From JAPKYZ01 sp033763835 (GTDB lineage Bacteria; Acidobacteriota; Terriglobia; Bryobacterales; Bryobacteraceae), in NCBI GenBank assembly GCA_033763835.1, contig JANRJS010000002.1, forward strand, positions 17,366 to 81,365: a stretch of DNA of 64,000 nucleotides, written 5' to 3'. Under the pieces are notes generated by a model. That model saw only the letters and a program-made list of their open reading frames with translations. It was not told where the DNA came from and did not search any database. How positions within the stretch are numbered: position 1 is the stretch's first letter; every line of letters begins with the position of its first letter. Both the position numbers and the translations under genes were made by a program. Positions 17,957 to 27,311 of the stretch are shown here, piece after piece.

Positions 17957-18790
17957 CTACTGAAAGAAGCTTCCCATACGCCGGAACTTCTCGTAACGGT
18001 CTTCGATGAGCTGGCCGGGCGACTTGTCCTTCAGACTATCGAGCGTCCCTCGCAGCCACGCGCCGAGGTTCGCCGCCGCCTCGTCCCAGTTTTCGTGCGC
18101 GCCGCCCGCCGGTTCGGGAATGATGTCGTCCACGATTCCCAGAGGGGCTAAATCCTGCGCCGTCATCTTCAGCGCTACCGCCGCCTTCTCCGCTTGACCT
18201 GCGTCGCGCCAGATGATCGCCGCGCAGCTTTCGGGCGAAATCACGCTGTAGACCGCATTCTCGAACATGGCGATCCGGTTGCCGACTCCCAGCCCCAGAG
18301 CGCCTCCGGAGCCTCCCTCGCCAATCACCGCCACTAGAACGGGAACGCCCAGCCGGGCCATTTCGCGCAGGTTGACGGCGATCGCCTCAGCCTGACCCCG
18401 CTCTTCGGCGTCGATGCCCGGATAAGCGCCGGGAGTGTCCAGAAAAGTGACAATCGGCCGCCCGAACTTCGCCGCCAACCGCATGACTCGTAACGCTTTC
18501 CGGTAGCCTTCGGGCTTAGGCATGCCGAAATTTCGATGCAGCTTCTGCTTGGTATCGCGGCCCTTTTGCTGGGCGCAGATTGCCACGGGCCGCTCTCCCA
18601 GTTTTGCGAATCCGCAGACAATGGCCGCGTCGTCCGAAAACGCACGGTCTCCGTGCAACTCTTCGAAACCATTGAAAACGCGTTGGATATAGTCAAGCGA
18701 ATGCGGCCGCTTGGGATGCCGCGCCAATTGCACGCGTTGCCAAGCGGGATGGGGCGGTGCGCTGGAAGTCGCGGTGTTTGAAGGTTCCAT
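17957..18790 (-). CDS. accA: Acetyl-CoA carboxylase carboxyltransferase subunit alpha
   Basis: 277 residues; slightly shorter than E. coli AccA because the N-terminal helical hairpin is short. With AccD it transfers carboxyl from carboxybiotin to acetyl-CoA, giving malonyl-CoA for fatty-acid synthesis. Diagnostic segments: IQRVFNGFEELHGDRAFSDD, the nucleotide-like loop QQKGRDTKQK, FGMPKPEGYRKALR, FLDTPGAYPGIDAEERGQ, the oxyanion glycine pair GEGGSGGALGLGVGN, and YSVISPESCAAIIW. Its ATG directly follows the dnaE TAA, so the two are co-transcribed, an order also seen in other bacteria. Confidence 0.97.
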   Translation of the reverse strand: MEPSNTATSSAPPHPAWQRVQLARHPKRPHSLDYIQRVFNGFEELHGDRAFSDDAAIVCGFAKLGERPVAICAQQKGRDTKQKLHRNFGMPKPEGYRKALRVMRLAAKFGRPIVTFLDTPGAYPGIDAEERGQAEAIAVNLREMARLGVPVLVAVIGEGGSGGALGLGVGNRIAMFENAVYSVISPESCAAIIWRDAGQAEKAAVALKMTAQDLAPLGIVDDIIPEPAGGAHENWDEAAANLGAWLRGTLDSLKDKSPGQLIEDRYEKFRRMGSFFQ

Positions 18791-21700
18791 TTAGATCGGT
18801 TCGAACGCATCGGTCCCGCAAATGCGTTCCACTTCCGCGCGGAATTCCCGGTCTGGGCGAACCCGCGCGGCAACATCCAGAGTAACTGAAAAGTCCTGGC
18901 GTTTCTCCAACCGGAGCCTCACGTGGGCGTCCCCCGGCTTTCGCGTAAACAACGATTGAAGCTCCGTAGCTCTATCGAGACCGTTTGCCCCGACTTTCAC
19001 CTTGATCGCCACCATCGTCGCCAGATCGACCCGGGCCAGTTCGAGCGGTACCAAGTCCTGCACCGACAGCTTCGGCGGACCGCTTTCTTCCGGCAGTACC
19101 GTCGCCCGGATCAACATCGCCCGGTCTTCTTGCAAAAATTGCTGGAGACCTTCGTAGACCGTGGTGAACGCGACGCCTTCGATCGTCCCCTCCCGGTCCT
19201 CGATCTGGAACGCCGCCCACGGCTTGCCGTCGCGATTCCGTTTGCGCTGAATCTGTGTGAGCAAGGCGCACAACTTCACCTCGGTCGCGCGCGCCAGACC
19301 TTCGAGATTCGCCGTCGTATGCGTGCGAATGTCCGGGATTCGATCTTGAAACTCGTCGAGCGGGTGTCCGCTGACGTAGTACCCGAGCACTTCCTTCTCC
19401 CCGGCGAGCTTCTCGCGCGGAGTCCAATCGGGGACATTAGGCAAAGCCGGTTCGGGATTCTCCGCTTCCAGCAGTCCGCCGAATAGGCCGGATTGTCCGC
19501 TCAACCGGTCCCGCTGCGCGCGCACGCCGGTTTCGATGGCGGAATCGAGCGCGGCCATCGTTTGCGAACGGGTGGAACCCAGCGAATCGAGCGCCCCCGC
19601 TTTAACCAGCGACTCGATCACGCGCCGGTTGACTTGCGACATATCCACGCGCTCGCAGAACTTGAAAATGCTGGCGAACGGTCCGCCATCGCGCCGCGCG
19701 GCGACGATCGCCTCGACGGCGTTCGCGCCCACGTTCTTCACCGCGCCGAGCCCGAAGCGGATTGCGTCGCCGTCGGGCGTGAAGTCGAGATCCGAGTGAT
19801 TGACGTCCGGCGCGAGCACGCGAATCTGCATGTCGCGGCACTCGTTGATGTACTTCACGACCTTCGCCGTGTTCCCCGTTTCCGAGGTCAACAGCGCGCT
19901 CATGAACTCCACCGGATAGTTCGCCTTGAGGTACGCGGTGATGTACGCCAAATACCCGTAAGCGGCGGAGTGAGACTTGTTGAATCCGTACTCGGCGAAC
20001 TGCGCCATCAAGTCGAAAATCTTCTCGGCCTTCTTCGCGGCGTAGCCCTTCGCTTTCGCGCCGGATAAGAAGCGTTCGCGCTGCTGCGCCATCTCCTCGA
20101 CTTTCTTCTTGCCCATGGCGCGCCGCAACATATCGGCTTCGCCCAGCGAGTAGCCGGCCATCTTGTTCGCCACCTGCATGACTTGCTCCTGGTAGAGCAT
20201 CACGCCGTAAGTCTCTTCGAGAATCTCTTTGAGGTCGGGCGGATCGTAGACGACGGGCGAGCGTCCGTGCTTGCGATTGATGAAGTCGTCGACGACGCCG
20301 CCTTTGAGCGGCCCGGGCCGGTAGAGCGCGTTGAGCGCGCACAGATCTTCGACGCGCGACGGCTGGTAGCGGCGCAGCACGTCGCGCATACCCGGCGATT
20401 CGAACTGGAACACGCCCGAGGTGTAAGCCTTGCCGAACAGCTCGTAGGTCTTCGGATCGTCGAGCGGCAGTTCGTCGATCGCGATCTTCACGCCGCGGTA
20501 ACGCTCGATGAGTTTCGTCGCGTCCTCGATGATCGTCAGCGTCGTGAGGCCCAGGAAGTCCATCTTGAGCAGGCCCAGTTTTTCGAGCCCGTTCATGTCG
20601 TACTGCGTAACGATTTCGTCCTTGGCCGTCTTGTACAGCGGAACGATATTCGCCAGCGGTTCGGGCGAAATCACGACGCCCGCCGCGTGTACGCTGGCGT
20701 TGCGCGCCATGCCCTCCAGGCGCAGGGCGACGTCGAGAACTTCGGCGACTCGCGGATCCTTCTTCGCGGCCTCGTTCAGGCCCGGTTCCTGATCGATCGC
20801 ATCCTTAAGTCCGATATTCAGAACGCCGGGTACGAGCTTCGTCAACTTGTCGGATTCGGCGAACGATAGCTCCAGCACCCGGGCGACATCCTTGATCGCC
20901 GCTTTCGCGCCCAGAGTGCCGAACGTGATGATTTGGGCGACTTGCTCCCGCCCGTACTTTTCGGTGACGTACTGAATCACCTGTCCCCGCCCGCGCGTGC
21001 AGAAATCGATGTCGATATCGGGCATCGAAATGCGTTCGGGATTGAGGAACCGCTCGAACAGCAGCCCGTATTGCAGCGGATCGACGTCGGTGATTCGCAT
21101 CGCGAATCCGACCAGCGAGCCCGCCGCCGACCCGCGCCCCGGACCCACCGGAATCTTCGCCTCTCGCGCGTAGCGGATGAAATCCCATACGATCAGGAAG
21201 TAACCCGAAAACTTCATCTGCTGGATGAGCTTGATTTCGAGTTCCAGGCGCTCGCGATACTGTTCGATCGAGTGCTTCAGCGCTCCCCGCGCGGCCATCG
21301 CCTCAAGCCGAGGCAGCCGCGTTTCGAAACCTTGTCGCGCCACCCAGGCGAAGTAACTATCGGGAGTGTGGTCGGGCGGGATGGGGAAGCGCGGAAACGG
21401 CTCCTTGACCTTTTCGAGCTTGAGTTGGCAGCGCTGGGCGATTTCGAACGGTAAGTCGAGCGCGCGCGGTGTGTCGCCGAAGAGCGCCTCCATCTCCACG
21501 CGCGTTTTGACATGAAACGCTTCCGTGTCGAAGCGCATGCGGCCGGCGTCGGAGATCGTCTTGCCCGTCTGGATGCACAGCATGATTTCGTGCGACCGGG
21601 CGTGGGCGTTGGTAAGGTAATGCGCGTCGTTGGTGGCGACCAGCGGCATTCCGGTATCGAGCGCCAGCTTTCGCGCCTCGGGAATCAGCTTGCGGTCTTT

Positions 21701-22243
21701 TTCGAGCCCGTGATCCTGAATCTCGAGAAAGAAATTCTCCCGCCCGAACATGTCCTGGTATTCGTAAGCGAGCTTCCGGGCTTCGTCGTACTTGCCGTCC
21801 ACCAGCGCTTCGTTCACGTCGCCTCGCAGGCACGCGGAGAGGCAAATCAAGCCTTTCGAATGACGCGCCAGCAAATCCTTATCGATGCGCGGCTTGTAGT
21901 AAAAGCCGTCCAGATAGCCGGTCGAAACCAGCTTGATCAGGTTGCGGTAGCCCTCCTGGTTTTCGCAAAGCAACACCAGGTGGTTGTAGCGGTTCGTTTC
22001 GGACTTGTCGGTGTGGCCCTTCTGCGCGACATACATTTCGCAGCCGATCACGGGGTGGACGCCCGAAGCGTTCGCTTTGTTGTAAAACTCCACCGCGCCG
22101 AACAGGTTGCCATGATCGGTCAAGGCGATGGCCGGCGCGCGCTGTTGTTTCGCGACCTCCATCAGTTGCGAAATCTCGCACGCGCCGTCGAGCAGCGAGT
22201 AATCGGTGTGGCAATGCAGGTGAACGAAAGGCGTGTTGGACAT
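18791..22243 (-). CDS. dnaE: DNA polymerase III alpha subunit
   Basis: 1150 residues, the usual DnaE1 length. The chromosomal replicase polymerase subunit. N-terminal PHP domain with HLHCHTDYSLLDG (His8, His10, His12) and LTDHGNLFG; palm motif GPGRGSAAGSL at 367-377 and the catalytic aspartates in PDIDIDFC at 408-415; thumb/fingers region with FQFESPGMRDVLRRYQP; helix-hairpin-helix and the OB domain (LCALLTQIQRKRNRDGKPWA) near the C-terminus. PHP histidines are largely kept, so a proofreading or metal-binding PHP is possible. No C-terminal fusion. It leads the leftward unit dnaE-accA and two unknown genes. Confidence 0.98.
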   Translation of the reverse strand: MSNTPFVHLHCHTDYSLLDGACEISQLMEVAKQQRAPAIALTDHGNLFGAVEFYNKANASGVHPVIGCEMYVAQKGHTDKSETNRYNHLVLLCENQEGYRNLIKLVSTGYLDGFYYKPRIDKDLLARHSKGLICLSACLRGDVNEALVDGKYDEARKLAYEYQDMFGRENFFLEIQDHGLEKDRKLIPEARKLALDTGMPLVATNDAHYLTNAHARSHEIMLCIQTGKTISDAGRMRFDTEAFHVKTRVEMEALFGDTPRALDLPFEIAQRCQLKLEKVKEPFPRFPIPPDHTPDSYFAWVARQGFETRLPRLEAMAARGALKHSIEQYRERLELEIKLIQQMKFSGYFLIVWDFIRYAREAKIPVGPGRGSAAGSLVGFAMRITDVDPLQYGLLFERFLNPERISMPDIDIDFCTRGRGQVIQYVTEKYGREQVAQIITFGTLGAKAAIKDVARVLELSFAESDKLTKLVPGVLNIGLKDAIDQEPGLNEAAKKDPRVAEVLDVALRLEGMARNASVHAAGVVISPEPLANIVPLYKTAKDEIVTQYDMNGLEKLGLLKMDFLGLTTLTIIEDATKLIERYRGVKIAIDELPLDDPKTYELFGKAYTSGVFQFESPGMRDVLRRYQPSRVEDLCALNALYRPGPLKGGVVDDFINRKHGRSPVVYDPPDLKEILEETYGVMLYQEQVMQVANKMAGYSLGEADMLRRAMGKKKVEEMAQQRERFLSGAKAKGYAAKKAEKIFDLMAQFAEYGFNKSHSAAYGYLAYITAYLKANYPVEFMSALLTSETGNTAKVVKYINECRDMQIRVLAPDVNHSDLDFTPDGDAIRFGLGAVKNVGANAVEAIVAARRDGGPFASIFKFCERVDMSQVNRRVIESLVKAGALDSLGSTRSQTMAALDSAIETGVRAQRDRLSGQSGLFGGLLEAENPEPALPNVPDWTPREKLAGEKEVLGYYVSGHPLDEFQDRIPDIRTHTTANLEGLARATEVKLCALLTQIQRKRNRDGKPWAAFQIEDREGTIEGVAFTTVYEGLQQFLQEDRAMLIRATVLPEESGPPKLSVQDLVPLELARVDLATMVAIKVKVGANGLDRATELQSLFTRKPGDAHVRLRLEKRQDFSVTLDVAARVRPDREFRAEVERICGTDAFEPI

Positions 22244-22332
22244 GGGGTCAGACGCCTCGGGGGAACTTCAATTATACGGATTCGCGCGAACCCGATCGCG
22301 TTGCGGTAACTTGAACGCTTGCTAGCCCGCTA

Positions 22333-23178
22333 ATGGACAATCTCTGGACAGCCCCACTTTTCGACCTCCACCAGCACACCGATTATTACCATCGCCCCGA
22401 TTCCGCTCTCCTCACCCACTCCCGCAACTTAGGTGTCGCGCGAACGCTCTTGCTGCCCGGCGCGGGCTGGATGATCGCCGGAGCGCCTTGCGGCGATAAC
22501 GCTTGGTGCCGCCGCACGCAAGAGGCGGATCCCGGACACTATTTGCGGTTCACCACCGCCGACCCCGAAGATCCCAACTCGATCCGCGACATGGAGCGCG
22601 ATCTCCAGTCGGGCGCCGTCGGCATTGGCGAACAGAAGTTCGAGGTGCCCGTCGATTCGCCCTTGATGCGCCGCGTCTACGACCTGGCGCGCGCCTACCG
22701 CGTTCCGGTGCTGATCCACTTCGAGCACGCCAAGTACAACCGCGGCATCGCGGCTTTCGAATCGATTCTTCGCGCCTATTCGGATGTCGCCTTCATCGGC
22801 CACGCGCAAACCTGGTGGTCGAACATCTCGGCCGTCGACAACCAAACCGATCTTTATCCGATCGGCCGCGTCACCCCCGGCGGACTCACCGACCGGCTGC
22901 TCGCCGACTATCCGAATCTTTATGGCGATCTGTCCGCCGGTTCCGGACTCAACGCTCTCCGCCGCGACCGCGACTTCGCCCGTGGCTTTCTTTCGCGCCA
23001 CGCCCGGAAACTTATTTGGGGTTCCGATTGTCCATGTCACGACGGCGCGGGCGGCGGCTGGAAGCAGCGCGCCTGCATCGGCCGGCAGTGTCTGGAAGAG
23101 CTTTGGAATCTCGCCGCCGGGCCGCTCGCGTTCCGCCGCCTTGTCTGGGACAACGCCGGGAATCTATTTCGGTTCTAA
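22333..23178 (+). CDS. Amidohydrolase-superfamily (TIM-barrel metal-dependent) protein
   Basis: 281 residues. Metal-site features of the amidohydrolase_2 type: DLHQHTDYYH at the start (His13, His15), a mid-barrel HFEHAKYN, IGHAQTWW, and the late WGSDCPCHDG with the expected Asp. Two extra Cys lie beside the last motif. Members are hydrolases or decarboxylases of small organic substrates; nothing here identifies the substrate. It is divergent from dnaE (90-base gap) and is followed 63 bases later by a MacA-like adaptor gene on the same strand; a functional link is not evident. Confidence 0.82.
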   Translation: MDNLWTAPLFDLHQHTDYYHRPDSALLTHSRNLGVARTLLLPGAGWMIAGAPCGDNAWCRRTQEADPGHYLRFTTADPEDPNSIRDMERDLQSGAVGIGEQKFEVPVDSPLMRRVYDLARAYRVPVLIHFEHAKYNRGIAAFESILRAYSDVAFIGHAQTWWSNISAVDNQTDLYPIGRVTPGGLTDRLLADYPNLYGDLSAGSGLNALRRDRDFARGFLSRHARKLIWGSDCPCHDGAGGGWKQRACIGRQCLEELWNLAAGPLAFRRLVWDNAGNLFRF

Positions 23179-23241
23179 CCTCTGATAAAATTGAACATCC
23201 TCGTTTCCCCGCGCGTTTAGCGGTAAGGGAGAATTCTCAAC

Positions 23242-24666
23242 TTGAAGCGCAAGTGGAAGATTATTTTGCCGGTCGTGGTGGCGCTCGCCGTCGCCGTGGG
23301 CCTTTACGCCCGTACACAGATCGCACAACGGAATCTGGTGACCGTCCAGACCGGCCGCGCCGCCCGGCAGGATCTGGCCGCCATCGTCACGGCGTCCGGC
23401 GAAATCAAGCCGCGCAACTACATCAACATCGGAACCAACGCCAACGTTCCCTCGCGGATCACCGACATCCTGGTCGTCGAAGGTCAAAAGGTGAAGAAGG
23501 GCCAACTGCTGGCGACGCTGGAATCCGTGCAGCCGGAGGCGGAAGTGGCCGCTCAACGGGCATCGGTAGCGACGGCGGAAGCCGATTCGTCGGCGGCGGA
23601 ATCCGGTCTGCGAGTGGCCGACGAGAATATCAAGACGGCGGAGGCGTCGGTGGAGCGCGCGAAAGCGGAAGCCGAGCGTTCCCGCATCTTCTTCGAGCGC
23701 GCTCAGAAGCTTTGGGAAGAGAAGCTAATCGCTCGTCAGGAGTTCGACCAGCGCCGCGCCGACAATGACGCGCTGAGAGCCGCGGTTCGCGAGTCCGAGT
23801 TTCGCCTAGCGCAGCTAAAGGCCCAGCGCGCGCAGGTGAATGCCAATCTCAACGCCGCGCAACGCAGAGTAGCCGTAGCGCAAGCTAACCTCAAGCGGGC
23901 CGCCGACGTCCTACAGCGTACGCAATCTATCGCTCCCATCGACGGAGTCATCACCAACCTGCCGGTCCGTGTGGGCGAGACCGTTGTGCCCGGCATCCAG
24001 AACTCGTCGTCGAGCCTGATTATGACCATCGCCGACATGTCCGTGATCACCGCCGAAGTGAAGGTGGACGAGACCGACATCGTCAACGTCAAGCTCGACC
24101 AGACCGCCGACATTACCATCGACGCGATCCCCGGCAAAACGTTTAAGGGCAAGGTGATCGAGATCGGCAACACGGCGATTCTGCGTTCTTCCGGCCTCGC
24201 CGCCTCGCAAAGCGCGATCTCCAGCCAGGAAGCGAAAGACTTCAAAGTCGTCATCGCGCTCGACGATCCGCCGGACGAGATTCGCCCCGGTCTCTCTTGC
24301 ACCGCGAAGGTAACCACGGCCACCCGTAAGAACGTCATTTCGATACCGATTCAATCGCTTACCGTTCGCCAAAAGGGCGATCTGGAGGCGAAACCGGAAG
24401 ACGATAAAAAGCCGGAACCGAAGCTCGACCCGGCGGCGGAACGCGCCCGCAAGGAAGAAATCCAGGGCGTGTTCGTCGTCGAGGGCGAGAAAGCCGTCTT
24501 CAAGAAAGTGGAGACGGGAATCACCGGAGCCACCGATATCGAAGTGATCGCCGGCCTGAAAGAAGGCGACGAGATCGTCACCGGCAGCTATAAGGTCATC
24601 CGGACCTTGCGGAACGACGCGAAGATTAAAGTAGACAATAAGGCTCCGAAGAAAGCCGACTCCTAA
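23242..24666 (+). CDS. MacA/HlyD-type periplasmic adaptor protein
   Basis: 474 residues from a TTG start with an AAGGGAG ribosome-binding site about ten bases upstream. One N-terminal membrane anchor (KWKIILPVVVALAVAVGLYA), then a lipoyl half-motif (ASGEIKPRNYINIGTNANVPSRI), a long coiled-coil hairpin (about residues 95-230, Ala/Glu/Arg-rich), the second lipoyl half (SIAPIDGVITNLPVRVGETV) and a beta-barrel domain. The C-terminus has an unusual charged Lys/Glu/Pro-rich linker (GDLEAKPEDDKKPEPKLDP). It links an inner-membrane ABC exporter to an outer-membrane duct. It is followed by a MacB-like ATPase gene, but no permease. Confidence 0.9.
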   Translation: MKRKWKIILPVVVALAVAVGLYARTQIAQRNLVTVQTGRAARQDLAAIVTASGEIKPRNYINIGTNANVPSRITDILVVEGQKVKKGQLLATLESVQPEAEVAAQRASVATAEADSSAAESGLRVADENIKTAEASVERAKAEAERSRIFFERAQKLWEEKLIARQEFDQRRADNDALRAAVRESEFRLAQLKAQRAQVNANLNAAQRRVAVAQANLKRAADVLQRTQSIAPIDGVITNLPVRVGETVVPGIQNSSSSLIMTIADMSVITAEVKVDETDIVNVKLDQTADITIDAIPGKTFKGKVIEIGNTAILRSSGLAASQSAISSQEAKDFKVVIALDDPPDEIRPGLSCTAKVTTATRKNVISIPIQSLTVRQKGDLEAKPEDDKKPEPKLDPAAERARKEEIQGVFVVEGEKAVFKKVETGITGATDIEVIAGLKEGDEIVTGSYKVIRTLRNDAKIKVDNKAPKKADS

Positions 24667-24689
24667 ACCAAGGCGGAATCAAAACACTC

Positions 24690-25430
24690 ATGGCGACAGC
24701 CGTCCTCGAAGACCTGAAAGCTCGCGGCGAGCAACTCAAGCGGGACGGCATCGTCATCCGCACTTACGATCTCTGGAAAACCTACCAGATGGGCGACCAG
24801 ACGATCAACGCGGTTTCGGGCTGCGACATCGAAATCCGGGTCGGCGAGTATGTCGCCATTATGGGACCGTCGGGGTCGGGTAAATCGACGTTGATGAATC
24901 TAATCGGATGCCTGGATACGCCGTCCAAGGGCGACTACTACATCAACGGTCGTCTCGCTTCCTCGATGTCCGACGACGACTTGGCTCGGATTCGCAACAA
25001 GGAAATCGGGTTCGTCTTCCAGACGTTTAACCTGCTGCCCCGGGCCACGGCGCTCCACAACGTGGAACTGCCGTTAATCTATTCCGGCTTGCCCGCCGAT
25101 GTCCGCGAGCAAAAGGCGAAAACCCGCCTCCAGCAAGTGGACTTGGCGCAACGCATGTACCACAAGCCGAACGAGTTATCCGGCGGTCAGCGCCAGCGCG
25201 TGGCGATCGCCCGGGCGCTGGTAAACGATCCTTCGATCCTGCTCGCCGACGAACCCACCGGTGCGCTCGATTCGGCCACCGGCGTCGAAATCATGGGGTT
25301 GTTCGAGCGTCTTCACCAGTTGGGCAATACGATCATCCTGGTGACGCACGAGCACGATATCGCGCTCCACGCCCATCGCGTTATCCACATCCGCGACGGC
25401 AAAGTGGAGAAGGACGAAAAGATCAAATAG
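24690..25430 (+). CDS. MacB/LolD-type ABC transporter ATP-binding protein
   Basis: 246 residues. Walker A GPSGSGKS, Q-loop FQTFNLLPRATALHNVELP, signature LSGGQRQRVAIARAL, Walker B LLADEPTGALDSATG and switch histidine VTHEHD. The sequence is typical of ATPases paired with FtsX/MacB permeases, in which the ATPase is a separate protein. Its position 23 bases after the MacA-like adaptor indicates a tripartite exporter, yet the next gene is rpsT and no permease is present in the window. The permease must be elsewhere or the pair serves another exporter. Confidence 0.93.
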   Translation: MATAVLEDLKARGEQLKRDGIVIRTYDLWKTYQMGDQTINAVSGCDIEIRVGEYVAIMGPSGSGKSTLMNLIGCLDTPSKGDYYINGRLASSMSDDDLARIRNKEIGFVFQTFNLLPRATALHNVELPLIYSGLPADVREQKAKTRLQQVDLAQRMYHKPNELSGGQRQRVAIARALVNDPSILLADEPTGALDSATGVEIMGLFERLHQLGNTIILVTHEHDIALHAHRVIHIRDGKVEKDEKIK

Positions 25431-25447
25431 CTGCTATTCTAGTAGCT
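25429..25447 (+). other. Inverted repeat in the rpsT leader
   Basis: An eight-base stem (AGCTGCTA / TAGTAGCT with one G.T pair) around a TTC loop, overlapping the stop of the ATPase gene and ending 18 bases before the rpsT start. No T-run follows, so it is not a convincing terminator. It could be a leader hairpin that affects rpsT translation; S20 is known to regulate its own synthesis in other bacteria, but that link is inference. Confidence 0.3.
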
Positions 25448-25465
25448 GGGTATTCACGAAGTTAC

Positions 25466-25750
25466 ATGGCCAATACGATTAGTTCGATCAAGCGCATTCG
25501 CACCACGGAGCGGCGCACTGAAGTTAACCGCATGCGCAAAACTCGTTTGCGCCGGCAAGTCCGCACTCTGCGCCGTCTGATCGCGGCGGGCGATCCCGCT
25601 CCGGCTGTCGCCGCCCTCCCCGAAACGTTCTCGATGGTCGACAAAGCCGCTAAGCAAGGCATCATCAAGAAGAACACCGCGTCTCGCTACAAGAGCCGCC
25701 TGACGCATCGCGTCAAAGCTCTTGTCGCGGCGGGCGAGAAAAAGTCTTAG
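25466..25750 (+). CDS. rpsT: 30S ribosomal protein S20
   Basis: 94 residues, very Lys/Arg-rich, with the family patterns ANTISSIKRIRTTERRTEVN near the start, AVAALPETFSMVDKAAKQGI in the middle and KNTASRYKSRLTHRVKALV at the end. S20 binds 16S rRNA early in small-subunit assembly. It is a single gene that converges on holA with a three-base gap. Normal length and composition. Confidence 0.96.
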   Translation: MANTISSIKRIRTTERRTEVNRMRKTRLRRQVRTLRRLIAAGDPAPAVAALPETFSMVDKAAKQGIIKKNTASRYKSRLTHRVKALVAAGEKKS

Positions 25751-25753
25751 CCG

Positions 25754-26776
25754 CTAGTCCCGCGCAGTCAGCTTCCAAACATACTCTTCGATCACCGTCC
25801 GGTCGTCGGGACGAGTGTCGCGTAGCGCCCGATCCGCTTCGGCGGTCCACACGATAGCTTTTTCGATGCGCGCCCGCCCGAACGAGGCCAGCGTATCGGC
25901 TACTTGCTCCGCGCGCGAGCGCCACATCGGGACGCTCCATTCGCGGAAATACGTCTCGATCTGAGAAGCGCTCTTCGCGCCGCCCTCCGCCGCCGCCAGC
26001 GCCAGCCGGAACTGCGTCCCCAGAAACGTCAGGGCCAGCGGCAGGTACTCCCCTTCCCGCACCAGCGTGTCGAGCAGATCGAGCGCCCGCGCGCGGTTCC
26101 CGCTGGCCAGCGCATTCACCAGCGTGAACATCCCCGCGGTCCGCGCGTTGGGAATCATGGCCGCCACTTCGGGGTCGGTTAACGCCCGTGCGCCCGCGAA
26201 CAGGGCCAGTTTCTCGATCTCCACGTCGATCCGGCCTGCGTCCGCGCCTAGCGCCTCGACGATCGCGTCCACTTGGCGTGGCGTGAGCTTCAATCCGCGC
26301 TCGGCGGCAAGGTCGCGGGCCAGCTTCGCCGCGTCGGCTTCGCCTAAAGGGAGAAATTCGACCACCGCCGGAACCTTCGCGTAGAACTTCCGCACCCGGT
26401 CGAGCTTCGGCTTATCGTCCCCTTCGAAGCCATATCGCGAGCAATCGAGGACGACCACCGTACCGGGCGTTGGGTTCTTCAAATACCCGTCGAGGGGCGA
26501 CGGCGGCAAATCGGCGGTCATGCGCTTCGGCAACGCGCCCTCCGCGCTCGACACCCAGATCACGCGCTCGCTTGCGAACAGCGATAGCGAACTCGCATCG
26601 TCCACGACACCCGCTAGCGATGTCTCGTCCAAGTCGTGGCGGGTTAATTCTCCGCCGTGCGCGCGCAGTAATTCTTCGCGCGCCGAACGCCGGGTGTAGG
26701 CGTCCGGTCCGAGGAACAAGTACGCGGGTGCGAAGTCCTTCTTCGCCAGCGCGGCGAGCAATTGGCGGGGGCTCAT
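25754..26776 (-). CDS. holA: DNA polymerase III delta subunit (clamp loader)
   Basis: 340 residues. The start (MSPRQLLAALAKKDFAPAYLFLGPDAYTRRSAREELLRAH) is typical HolA; the inactive AAA domain lacks Walker A as expected. Later features: a conserved FVxxx-like region replaced by VIWVSSAEGALPKR, ERGLKLTPRQVDAIVEALGADAGRIDVEIEKLALFAG in the lid, and PLALTFLGTQFRLAL in the collar. Delta opens the sliding clamp within the clamp loader. Its ATG overlaps the lptE stop (ATGA), so it is translationally coupled as the last gene of the leftward envelope operon. The lptE-holA order is also seen in E. coli. Confidence 0.92.
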   Translation of the reverse strand: MSPRQLLAALAKKDFAPAYLFLGPDAYTRRSAREELLRAHGGELTRHDLDETSLAGVVDDASSLSLFASERVIWVSSAEGALPKRMTADLPPSPLDGYLKNPTPGTVVVLDCSRYGFEGDDKPKLDRVRKFYAKVPAVVEFLPLGEADAAKLARDLAAERGLKLTPRQVDAIVEALGADAGRIDVEIEKLALFAGARALTDPEVAAMIPNARTAGMFTLVNALASGNRARALDLLDTLVREGEYLPLALTFLGTQFRLALAAAEGGAKSASQIETYFREWSVPMWRSRAEQVADTLASFGRARIEKAIVWTAEADRALRDTRPDDRTVIEEYVWKLTARD

Positions 26777-27282
26777 CAGAAATTCTCGAGCACCGCCGAA
26801 ACCACCGCGCGGGCGACATCGCTCGACAGGCGCTGGAACGCCACCGAGCTTTCGTCGAAGTACGTCGAAGGGTCGATCGAAATTTCGTAGCGCTGGCGGA
26901 ACGCGAACGCCGGCTGGTTGTAGATCAGGTTTCCCGTAGTACGTTCCCGAAGCCGCAGCGATAGATTCACGATCGTTTCGACGCCGGCCGCGCGCGCCGT
27001 CAAAGGATCGAAAATCGTCGGGTACACCAATACCGAGAGAACGTTGCCTTCGAGAATGGCGTCGGCCGCGCCCGGGTCCTGAATCGTTTGGTAGCGCGTG
27101 CGAGTGTTGAATTCGCGCACGATCGCCGACGGCAGGCGGTCTGTGAGCTTGTAGTGCGTTGTCGCGTTGCCGAACGCCGGTACGGCGACGGTGCGCACGT
27201 TCTTCGGTACGGTGTCGGCGGTACCGGCCACGCGATAACCGCAGCCCGCTAACGCCGCGAGGGATAGAAGGAGCGCTCTCAT
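26776..27282 (-). CDS. lptE: LPS-assembly lipoprotein LptE
   Basis: 168 residues. A short signal peptide with lipobox LAGC (Cys14) is followed by GYRVAG, as in LptE proteins, then the LptE core: VPKNVRTVAVPAFGNATTHYKLTDRLPSAIVREF, ADAILEGNVLSVLVYP, and the conserved ending AFRQRYEISIDPSTYFDESSVAFQRLSSDVARAVVSAVLENF. LptE plugs LptD in the outer membrane and inserts LPS. The start overlaps the stop of a 10-codon minicistron created by a tandem duplication; the stop overlaps the holA ATG. Confidence 0.9.
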   Translation of the reverse strand: MRALLLSLAALAGCGYRVAGTADTVPKNVRTVAVPAFGNATTHYKLTDRLPSAIVREFNTRTRYQTIQDPGAADAILEGNVLSVLVYPTIFDPLTARAAGVETIVNLSLRLRERTTGNLIYNQPAFAFRQRYEISIDPSTYFDESSVAFQRLSSDVARAVVSAVLENF

Positions 27283-27311
27283 TGGACCGGCCTCGCGGCC
27301 TGTTCGATCAT
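27279..27311 (-). other. Ten-codon minicistron between the Asd-like gene and lptE
   Basis: Read on the minus strand: ATG ATC GAA CAG GCC GCG AGG CCG GTC CAA TGA. Its ATG overlaps the TGA of the Asd-like gene (ATGA), and its TGA overlaps the lptE ATG (again ATGA). It is a by-product of the 29-base duplication and repeats the last residues of the Asd-like protein (IEQAARPVQ). Translation is possible by re-initiation, but no separate ribosome-binding site is visible. Confidence 0.5.

Noticed and set aside
25429..25447. Intrinsic terminator for the ABC ATPase gene
   Set aside because: The hairpin has no T-run; kept only as an inverted repeat in the rpsT leader.
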